From Paenibacillus sp. V4I3 (GTDB lineage: Bacteria; Bacillota; Bacilli; Paenibacillales; NBRC-103111), in the NCBI RefSeq assembly GCF_030817215.1, contig NZ_JAUSZA010000001.1, positions 6,608,501-6,672,500 on the forward strand: a DNA stretch of 64,000 nucleotides. Direction: 5' to 3'. The notes beneath the pieces are model-generated. The model was not told where the DNA came from, ran no database searches, and saw only the letters and a list, made by a program, of their open reading frames with translations. Of this stretch, positions 1 to 8,700 are shown piece by piece. Positions within the stretch are counted from its first letter, which is position 1, and the number at the start of each line of letters is the position of its first letter. Position numbers and translations under genes: made by a program.

Positions 1-1029
1 CTAATACCCCGTATAATTGCAACTATTCCTGTAAAAAGCCCGGTCTCCAACATCGTCGTTAATCCGGTGACGAACCGCGTATACTTTTTACAAGGCGAAA
101 ACGATTTGAGTGTTCTGGATGGGAACACAAACAAAATCATAGCAACATTGAAAACGGAACAATTGCCTTTCCAAATGGCAGTCAATACGAGAACGAACCG
201 TATTTATCTTGTTAACTTCCTTGATGGTACTGTTTCCGTTATTAACGGCCGCACGAACCGGATCATCACAACAGTTAAAGTGGGAGAACGCTGCGATGAA
301 ATCGCGCTTAATTCCCGAACGAATCTGATCTATATAGCGACAATATCCTTATCGTCTAACAAGGCCAATGTTGCTGTTCTGAACGGGAGTACCAACAAGA
401 TCCAACAAAGAATCCCTTTTATTGGACGTCCCTCAGAAATTTCAATTGATGAAAGAACGAACCGAATTTATGTGACGAACACCAGCAAAGATACAGTATC
501 AGTTATTGACGGAAGTACGAATAACATTCTGACATCTGTCAAAGTGGGGCGAAATCCAGTCATAACTCCGGCCTTAAATACGAGGACAAACCGCCTTTAT
601 ATTGCTAACAACCTAAGCCGATTCTGTTCCGTATTGGACCTGCGAACGAATCAAATTCACAATATTCAGCTCGGCAGACTTCAAAGTGAAATTACACTTA
701 ACCCTGTGACGAACCTAATCTATGTATCAAGCGCACAAATATCAGTAAAGGGGCGGCTATTTGTCATTGATGGCAGACTGGATCGTGTGATCAGAACCTT
801 AACTATTCCTTCTTCAACAAATACGCTGATCAACCCGCGTACAAACCATTTATTCATATCGGAGTTTCGGGAGACCGGAGCAGCTCCGCTTAAGGTCTAT
901 AACGGCAGCACTCTGAAGCGTATCGCAATTCTTCGCCCCACCAAGAGATCAGGTGCCACGGTACTTAACCCGCGAACAAACCGAATCTATTCAGGCGGGG
1001 AAACTAACATTACCGTCATTCAGGATTAG
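1..1029 (+). CDS. YVTN-family beta-propeller repeat protein (5' end outside window)
   Basis: The reading frame is open from base 1, and residues before the first possible GTG start (base 67) already belong to a repeat (NPVTNRVY), so the gene begins upstream of the window. The visible ~340 residues are built of repeats of about 42-46 residues with the signature N-x-RTNRIY-x-x-N followed by VSVI-x-G-x-TN-x-I. This matches the YVTN/NHL-like beta-propeller family, usually surface-exposed or secreted binding scaffolds of unknown ligand. No catalytic motif is visible. About seven blades can be counted, which could complete one propeller. Whether it carries a signal peptide cannot be seen. It ends just before a strong bidirectional terminator and shows no functional link to the glycan genes. 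Confidence 0.85.
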   Translation, partial: LIPRIIATIPVKSPVSNIVVNPVTNRVYFLQGENDLSVLDGNTNKIIATLKTEQLPFQMAVNTRTNRIYLVNFLDGTVSVINGRTNRIITTVKVGERCDEIALNSRTNLIYIATISLSSNKANVAVLNGSTNKIQQRIPFIGRPSEISIDERTNRIYVTNTSKDTVSVIDGSTNNILTSVKVGRNPVITPALNTRTNRLYIANNLSRFCSVLDLRTNQIHNIQLGRLQSEITLNPVTNLIYVSSAQISVKGRLFVIDGRLDRVIRTLTIPSSTNTLINPRTNHLFISEFRETGAAPLKVYNGSTLKRIAILRPTKRSGATVLNPRTNRIYSGGETNITVIQD

Positions 1030-1073
1030 GTGTAGACCTAACCTCCATCACTTTTTATACGAAAAGGCAGAAT

Positions 1074-1122
1074 AAACAACCCCCACCGATATCCTCCGAT
1101 ATCGGTGGGGGTTGTTTGTTTT
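1074..1122. terminator. bidirectional rho-independent terminator
   Basis: A perfect 20-bp stem (1074-1093 with 1098-1117) closes on the loop CTCC. The inner part is CCCCACCGATATC and its complement; the outer part is AAACAAC/GTTGTTT. T-rich tails are present on both strands. It separates the convergent YVTN gene and SDR gene. Confidence 0.9.
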
Positions 1123-1188
1123 ACTAATCGGAATTTTTATAGAAACTTAGTAGTCCTGCCAGCATAATCTCTCTGTTTGCTTAACGTC

Positions 1189-2082
1189 TTAACTATTCGT
1201 AATGGTACCACCGTTAACATGAATCATTTGTCCCGTTACATATCTGGAGTCGTCGCTTGCTAGATAAACATAAGCAGGGGCCAACTCCGCTGGTTGGCTG
1301 GCCCGTTTCATCGGGGTTTCGTAACCGAATGTCATGATCTCTTCAACTGTATACCCTGCTGATACGTTCAGTGGAGTCCAGACTGGTCCCGGGGCGACAC
1401 CGTTCACGCGAATGTCCCGATCAACCAGATTCAAAGCAAGCGAACGGATAAATGTTACAATGGCGCCTTTCGTAGCTGCATAGTCAATCGAATCGCTCTT
1501 CCCCAGATAGGCGACCCTGGATGTCGTGTTAATAATCGAGCTTCCCGGCTTTAAATAAGGCAGGACGGCTTGTGATATGTAAAAGAAGGAAAAAATGTTC
1601 GTTTGAAACGTTCGTACCAACTGTTGAGGATTTATTTGTTCGAAGCTCTTTTGAATATGCATTTCCGCACAATTGTTTACGAGAATGTCGATTGACCCGT
1701 ATGTGTTCAGCGTCTTATCCACTACAAACCTGCTAAAACTTTCATCGCCCAAATCGCCAGCGATCGCCAAACACTTACGCCCTAATTGTTCAATGCGTTG
1801 TTTCGTGTTTTCGGCATCCTGATGTTCATTTAGGTAAACGATGACGAGGTCTGCCCCCTCCTTGGCAAATGCAATGGAGACCGCTTTGCCGATACCGCTG
1901 TCCCCGCCGGATACGATGGCTGTTTTTCCCGCCAGCTTCCCGCTTCCTCGATAGTTGGGGTCTTCCGAAACCGGTAGCGGCACCATCATCCATTCCAATC
2001 CCGGTTGAAACGGCTGTTGCTGCGGCGGGAATTGGATTGGAATCATCTCGACTTTTTTAATGTATCCATATACTTGGCGCAT
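1189..2082 (-). CDS. SDR-family oxidoreductase (general-stress/YhdF-like)
   Basis: A 297-residue short-chain dehydrogenase/reductase predicted to carry out NAD(P)-dependent oxidation or reduction of a small carbonyl or alcohol in the cytoplasm. It has a Rossmann nucleotide motif SGGDSGIGKA (around residue 58), the NNAG-equivalent NNCAE, the catalytic Ser in NTTSR and the YxxxK pair in DYAATKG, 13 residues later. The ~50-residue N-terminal extension rich in P and Q is typical of the YhdF/YhxC/GSP39 subgroup of bacilli, often sigma-B-dependent. The start is supported by an AAGGAG site nine bases upstream. Its substrate cannot be told from sequence. It stands alone, with the bidirectional terminator downstream. 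Confidence 0.88.
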   Translation of the reverse strand: MRQVYGYIKKVEMIPIQFPPQQQPFQPGLEWMMVPLPVSEDPNYRGSGKLAGKTAIVSGGDSGIGKAVSIAFAKEGADLVIVYLNEHQDAENTKQRIEQLGRKCLAIAGDLGDESFSRFVVDKTLNTYGSIDILVNNCAEMHIQKSFEQINPQQLVRTFQTNIFSFFYISQAVLPYLKPGSSIINTTSRVAYLGKSDSIDYAATKGAIVTFIRSLALNLVDRDIRVNGVAPGPVWTPLNVSAGYTVEEIMTFGYETPMKRASQPAELAPAYVYLASDDSRYVTGQMIHVNGGTITNS

Positions 2083-2139
2083 TTGTTTCTACTCCTTGCA
2101 TTCGGCATATATCAGTTTATGCTCAGCAAATCACTTAGG

Positions 2140-2313
2140 CTACACAAATGAAACGGCACCGTCCTGTATTGGACCGTGCCGTTCCTGAATATTTTGAAAA
2201 GTTGGAGGTGAACCAAGAAACTGCCATTTCTCACCGCCATCTGTAGAGTATTTTTTGCTTCCATATCGTTAGCTTGGCGAAATTTCACTTAACTCTGCAA
2301 AATCGTACGTCAT
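2140..2313 (-). pseudogene. decayed small ORF with an Asp-box-like motif
   Basis: An ATG overlaps the stop of the 53-residue ORF upstream (TAATG). The frame runs 14 codons to a TAA, then continues open for 42 codons to TAG. The second part contains YSTDGGEKWQFLG, resembling an Asp-box/BNR turn (S-x-DGG-x-x-W). A stop codon between two protein-like stretches suggests a decayed gene. An imperfect 13-bp inverted repeat (2151-2183) lies at its 3' end. The family is not recognised and the call is weak. Confidence 0.25.
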
Positions 2314-2474
2314 TAATCCTCCATTTGAACGGAATCCGCGAGCAAGTAGTACGCCTCATTATCCGTCCCGTATACGATCACACGTCCTTCAGTGTCAAAG
2401 TCCATATCGTTCACTTCCGTGTGAAGTAGTGTTGTTAAACACCCCATTCTCAAGCTGATTACGTGATATTTCAT
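2313..2474 (-). CDS. small hypothetical protein, 53 residues
   Basis: ATG at 2474 follows a strong ribosome binding site (GGGGAGGC, seven-base spacer), and the ORF runs to TAA at 2313. The product begins MKYHVISLRMGC and contains an acidic stretch (DMDFDTEGRVIVYG), then an EAYYLLADSVQ segment. No signal peptide or membrane segment is seen and no family is recognised. Another short ORF of 38 codons lies upstream on the same strand (about 2515-2631) and a fragment overlaps its stop. The region may be a decayed small operon; this piece has the best translation signal. Confidence 0.45.
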   Translation of the reverse strand: MKYHVISLRMGCLTTLLHTEVNDMDFDTEGRVIVYGTDNEAYYLLADSVQMED

Positions 2475-2630
2475 TGCGCTCGCCTCCCCGATTTATCTAA
2501 CCACGATTATACAGTAAAGGTATCGTTTGTAGAGACGGGAAATGATGGGACCTTACCTCTAATGGCCGCCAATTTTACTTTTTGTTCATTCCCCGATAAA
2601 TCAAAGGCAACTCCACATGTCATCTAACGC

Positions 2631-2696
2631 TTAAATCGTTTCCTCGAGATCTTCCTCCGTATTGTCGAATTTTTTGACGATGTGAACACCCGCCAT
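2631..2696 (-). pseudogene. fragment of a SigK-like sporulation sigma factor gene (region 2)
   Basis: A 21-codon frame encodes VHIVKKFDNTEEDLE, closely matching the SigK region-2 segment that reads AHIVKKF(D/E)NTGEDxED in Bacillus and Paenibacillus. Nothing else of the sigma factor flanks it: the frame ends in TAA and the upstream bases belong to the terminator of the 2603-residue gene. It is read as a short gene fragment, not a functional ORF. Two other sigK-like pieces occur at 31747-31839 and 60446-60490. Confidence 0.5.
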
Positions 2697-2708
2697 AGAC
2701 TATAAAAA

Positions 2709-2773
2709 ATCCCTCTTGCGCGGTTAGTTAAGCGTATTTTTACGCTATCCGCTCAAGAGGGATTATACAGACT
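2709..2773 (-). terminator. terminator of the 2603-residue protein operon
   Basis: A long hairpin: AATCCCTCTTG-x-GCGG pairs across a second inner hairpin (AGCGTA/TACGCT). On the minus strand it is followed by TTTTTTATA. It lies 15 bases after the stop of the large secreted protein. Confidence 0.85.
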
Positions 2774-2787
2774 ACGTTCTTCTAAGA

Positions 2788-5700
2788 CTATTGAATGGAC
2801 AACAAGTATTGGGCATCCCGGAGCAAGTATTTAACGGCTTCCGCAGAAATATGCTTTCCGCTTTGCGCCTTCACTTCGTTCACAAAGGCAACCAGATTGT
2901 TCGCATCCAATTTGCTTTGCAAGCTGTTTCCGATACCCGCATTATCAATCCAATGAGTATTTGTAAAGCGTGCTACTAATCCCTTTAAGAAATCGACGCT
3001 TGTCGTCGTTTGGAACGATACGATTTGGCTGCCCACGTTCCCTGCCAGATCGCTTGACGTTACGATCAGCGTATGCGAACCGAGCGGCAACGTATACAGG
3101 GGAATGGTTATCCCTTGCTGCACCCCATTCGTATCCAGCGTTACCGTAGTTTTGCTGCTGTCAACCCCGGACAAGTCATCGCTCAGCGTAACGATTGGCG
3201 TCACATCCCCAGTATCGCTGAACGTACCGTACACCAATCCGGAAACGGTGATTGTCGGCGCTGTCTTATCGAACTTAACCTCTAGAGGCTTCGCCACTTC
3301 CACATTTCCCTTCAAGTCTGAGGAACGGTAAAGCAGCTGGTAATTGCCTTCCTGAACCAGTTCAACCGGACCTTTGTAGACGATCCAATTGTTCCCGCCA
3401 TCCAGACTGTATTCCACCTGTTTTACGACATTCGAACCGCTGCCTTTGGCCGTCAAGGTCAACGTCGGTGCTGCGGTAAACCAACCGTCGTTTACGCTTT
3501 GTCCTTGCAGGTCCGCGACGGTAACAGGCGGAGTAACGTTAAGCTCTAACGCATCGATGGCTTGTTGTAAAGCTGTAACCTCAGCATCAAGCACAGCATA
3601 GGAGGTAATCGTGCCAAGTGCCGCTTGAGCTTTGTCGATTGCCTGCTGCAAGGCGGTGAAGGAGCTTGCCGTGTAGGATCCATCCTCATTGGTTACGGCT
3701 TTTGCTGCTGTGATTACATTTTCCAACTCGCTTTTGTTCACTTCGCTGCTGGCTTTTACTTTAAAAACAATGGTCATTGGCTTGGCCTCAGCTTCACTGT
3801 CACTGGCTGCAAATGTAACTTGATACGTTCCAGCCCGTGGATTGCTCCAGGTAAACTTGCCGTCCTTCAGCTCATATCTGGCTCCGGCAGGCAGCGTCGT
3901 ATTCGAGATCGTTACCGCAACCGGATCTTTGTCCAAATCGACGGTTTTGACCGGGAAGGAGACCGGAGCGCCCTCCGTTACAGGCAAAGGATAATTCGGG
4001 AGCGAGAAGTTGTCAAACTGCGCCGACCAATTATTTTTAACCGGGCTGACCCCAGATACCTTGAGTCCCATCATGGCGACACCGGCGTAAACCGCCGAAT
4101 CGTTCGGGACACCATTGAAAGATATTGTACGAAGCGGAGTCGCGTCGCCTTTACCGTTGCCCCACGAGCCGTCAGCGTTCTGAACGTACCCTTTGATTTG
4201 ATCGCCGGTGCGCACAATTCGCGCCCAATAAGGCGTTGTTTTTCCTTTAAAGTAAGCCGCGTCTCCTGATCCGTCAAAGATCCCTTTGCTGGAGCCAGCG
4301 CCTTTCACGCTGCGGAACGGAACTGCCACTTTATAAGTGCCCCAATCTGCATTAGCGGCGTCCGTCGTGAGGCCAGTCATCAAAAACCGTGGCGCGTCAT
4401 CATAAACATCCTCCGTAACCGCCACTCCTGCATATCGGGCATTGTCCGCACTTAGAATCCGCGAGATCATTTCGCCGCCGTCATATAAAGGGACGTAGTA
4501 GAAGAATGGATGCTGTTCATGCACCAGCGAAGCGCCGGAAAGATCCATGTTTAAGGTAATCGTTCCGGTTGCGTTGTCCAGATTTCCTTGCGATGCGATC
4601 GTTCCGCTTGCGCTGCTTGCCGACACGGTATACTGGATTTGTTTGAAATCCACGATCGGCAGGAAGAACGGCGACTTGTTCTGATAGGCCACATAAATAT
4701 AAAGCGATTTGGTGACGGCAAACAACCCATTGCTTGAAGTCAGGTCGATTCGATACGTATCGTTCGGAGTTCGACTCATCTGACTTTTGGCCGGCGTCCA
4801 TGTCAATGTGCCGCTGCTGGCGTCAAATGATGCGCCGTCCGGAAGATTGCCGATCGAATAAAGCAGATTAAGGCCGGCGGGATCGACAACATTGAATCGG
4901 TAAGTTGCCCGGTCATTCGTTGTAAAGGTAATCGGTTGATCGGGAACGGTAATCATCGGCTTGCCTAAGACGCTAATTATGATCGATTGCGTATCCGCAG
5001 CGTTGTTGGTTTGCGCTTTGAAAGTAACCGTGTAGGACCCGCCGCTATCAGCTGACGGCGTCCAGTTGAATACGCCGTTCGCTAGGCTCATGCCAAGAGC
5101 TGCCGCGCTCCATGCCGTACCATCCTTCACGACGCTGTCGATGCTGTAACTGATATTAGAAGTTCCATTCGATGCGGCTTCAGCCGATATGCTCGCTACA
5201 TTTTCCAAGTTAGCTCGGAGCCCGAAGGAAAGCGCGTTGCCACCGACGACGGATTTGTTGCCGATAGGCTCGAGAATCGGAACATTCGTAGCGTCGTTAT
5301 ACACCTTGACGTTGATGCCCAGGCTTCCCGTAAAGCTATTCATGCTCGTTGCATCCTTTGTCGTGAATACAAGTGAATTGTTGCCGATATTGTCCGCCGT
5401 CGGCGTGAATACGATATTGCCCGTTGCCGCATCAAATGCCGCTCCCGCCGGCAATTGCGCCCCAATCGCTTGAATATTGCTGCCGCCGAAGGCGTCCGTC
5501 GCGGAAACATGGAAGCGTACAGTATCGCCGACTGAAACCGTAAGATCGGTTTTGCCCGTCAAGGTCGTGGGCGTACCCCCGTTTCTCGGCGAAATGGCGA
5601 TGTCCGGTACCGCGAATATCGGTGACGTATACAAATAGTTGATGCTGTTGTAGACCGTTCTATTGCCTAACACGAGCCCTGCATAAATTTTGTTACGCGT

Positions 5701-8700
5701 TTGCGTGGCGCCGCTTGCATCTTTGTAAGTAAGATCCAAGGCCTTGGTCGATCCGATTTGCGTCCAGTTCATCGGATAGGCCGTTTCCTGCACTTTAGCC
5801 ACGCCTAACAATTCATACGTGCCCGCAGGCGCTAATGAATAATAAGCGGAATAATTGCCGCCATTCAATACGATTTTCAGCCAGACGTCTCCCGCAGCAA
5901 TCTTCGCTGTCGTAGACAGATCAAAAGAGAGACCGGTATCCGACTTGTTTAAGCCGCTTTGTATCCAGGTGTCGCCGCTCGAAATCGCATTGATCGCGTA
6001 CTTCGAGTAGTTATCCAGCGTGTTGCGGAGCATCAATCCGATTCGTGATCCGACTTTGAGCGAGCTGTTGTAGATGCTGGTCGGAACTTTGGCAATAAAG
6101 GTGTAGTTCATCTTCGGATCGATTTCCTGATAAGTGAAATGGTATTTATTATATTCATCCGTCGGACCAATCAAAATACCATTGCCAAGCGACGATAACG
6201 TGACTTTGTTGCCGTTAACGGTCGTCGCGCCGTATTGGAACTCGTTCCAGCCCGCTTCTTTCCATGGAGTAGCAATCGGAATAGCGCCAGACGTGTCTGC
6301 CGGCGGAACGCCAACGCCGCCGCTGACCTTTACAGGATCGGAATATTCGCCGTTTACCCCGTTGCTATCGAAAGCAACCACTTTATAGTAAATGGTTTTG
6401 CCGGTTGAAAGGCCGCTATCCGAATATTTATTGCCGGTAATATGTTGACCGACAAGCCCCCATTTTGAATCCGCCCCTGGGTTAACGTCCGGGTCCGTCT
6501 TGCTGGCCGCCTCGTCGAACGTTCGGTAAACGTTGAAATTTACGGCTCCTCGAGGGAACAACCAGGAAAGGTTGACAGTGCCGTTGGCAGCTGTATATGT
6601 TGGATAAACCTTGCCCGGGCCAACGAGTGCGCCTGCAGCCGTCAGTTGAATATCACTGAATTGCGCGGCTTTTGCCGAGGCGACCCCAACGTAAAGCGAA
6701 TCCGCCGTCGGCACCCACGCTGTTTTCAGCTTTTCCCAAGTCGAACCGTCTGCCGAAATGGAAGGATATATATATTGTCCATGGCGCTCGACTTTCAGGT
6801 AATAGCTGCCGTCAGCACTTTTGGTCGAAGCGGCTCCGCGAATCGTCGGCGGCATGTAGCTGTCGTAAACGTTGTAGCCATCGGCCAGGAAATCGTATAT
6901 CGGTATCACATTCGGATATTGTCTGAAAGTGATGTAATAATTCCCATCATGATCGACCGTGAAGATCAAGCCACGCGAATCGGTAACAAGCCCCCCATTC
7001 GATGCTTCCTTCACTATAATGCCCGTATTTCCAAGCGCATTGTTGGAAGAAACTTTAGCCGAGAACGCAAAGTCGCCGGTTACCCCGTTCGAGCCTTGCA
7101 CAAAATTCGTCCGATATGCGAGCGCGTAGTCCGGCAAAGCCTCCAGGACGCTTTTGCTTGAATCTTTTTTGTCGTAGGCGATTTGATCGACCATGTTGAT
7201 GGTTTTGTTCGTGCCGTCTCCTGTCATCGTAATCGAACCGTCCGCGCCGGCCGAAACGCCGATTCCTGTATCGACGCCGTCCATATTGGCAGCCGACCAG
7301 GTTCCATTAATGGCTCCGGATGCAACCTGAACCTTGGTATAGACGGAATCGTATCCGGCTATGCCCGAGCTAGACACACCGCGTACTTTGTAATAGTACG
7401 TTTTCCCGTTCTCTACAGCTGTGTCCAAATAATGGTTCGTGTTCTTGTTAACCTCCGCGATTGTGGCATAGGTAGCGCCGCTATCGTCCGAACGAAGGAC
7501 ATCGTAATGTCCCGTTGTTCCGGCAGCGTGCAGCCAACTGAGCGCCGCCTTGCCGTTCGCAGCGGTTGCCGTAACGAATCTTGACGAGTCCGGCACATCG
7601 TTCACGACCTGCGAATTCAATCGCAGAACGACCGCAGTCCCCGGCCCAACCGCAACCTTGTTTCCGGGTTTTACGGGCAAAGATTGCCGGGATATCACAT
7701 CGTAAACGGTGCCAGACATGTACGACGAAGGCAGGATCACATCGTAAACCTTCGCATCCCCAAACTTATCCGCCGTATGGTTCAAAGCGATCATGTAGCT
7801 CCCGTACTGCACGGAATAAAATTGTGCGAAGGCGGAATAACCGCTTCCAGTACGGTCCGGATTAATGTTATACTTCAGATCCTTTTCAAAGGCTTGCTGC
7901 GGAATCGGCTCAATAGCGCCGGCGACTGCCAGTCTAGCTCCGTCGATCGGAGGGGTGCTGTCATCGTAAGCGATGTCAAACTGAGCCCAGTCCGGCTTGG
8001 TGTTCCAATAGCCCGACGGCGCATATTGAACGTTCGGCGCCAAGGATAGCATGATATCGTTGTCCGGCGTCACGACATGCATTCTTGCAAGACCGTTCAG
8101 TCCGGGATTCGAACGCCGGGTAAAGCTGACGAACATAACGTTGTTGCCGTCCCGAGCGGCTACCAGACCATTTTCGACGTCAACAAAACCATGCTGCTGA
8201 ATGCTGTTAATATAGTCTTGCGAATACGTCCCTTGCTGTTTACCGTCGCCTCTCTCACCGGGCAGCAGCCATTCGGCGTTGCTCATCGGCAGCAAGACGC
8301 CTTTCCAGTTTGCGGGATCGGATGCATATAAGTAATCCAGCAGAAGACTCTGGTCCCTGACGTTCGTGCTGCTCGCAGATGGATCATTAAGGAAGAAATG
8401 ATCCAAGAACATCTGCTGCGCATAGCCTACGGCATTGGTGGCATATTGCTTGTATTTGCTCCATTCGCTACCTGCATAGCGGTCGGCATGCGCATTCATA
8501 TACCTTTCAAATCCGACGTAAATGAGCTGCTTTTCTTCATCCAAGACACTTTGATAAGCAAGTCCGCCCGGATAGTCGGGCCCCCTGGACTCGATGACCC
8601 CTTCAACTCTCATTGCCCGGTTCTTATTATCGTCCAGGCCTTGATATCTCATGTTAGCGCGGGCACTGGAGATTTCCAAAGCCTTTTTCAGCAGCTTGTC

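Noticed and set aside
2151..2183. Terminator for the small ORFs upstream of the SDR gene
   Set aside because: The 13-bp inverted repeat has a central mismatch and no T-run on either strand, and it lies within a possible coding remnant.
3625..4269. A 214-codon plus-strand ORF inside the giant secreted protein gene
   Set aside because: Antisense shadow of a domain-rich coding region; no ribosome binding site, no recognisable motif, and the minus frame is clearly coding.
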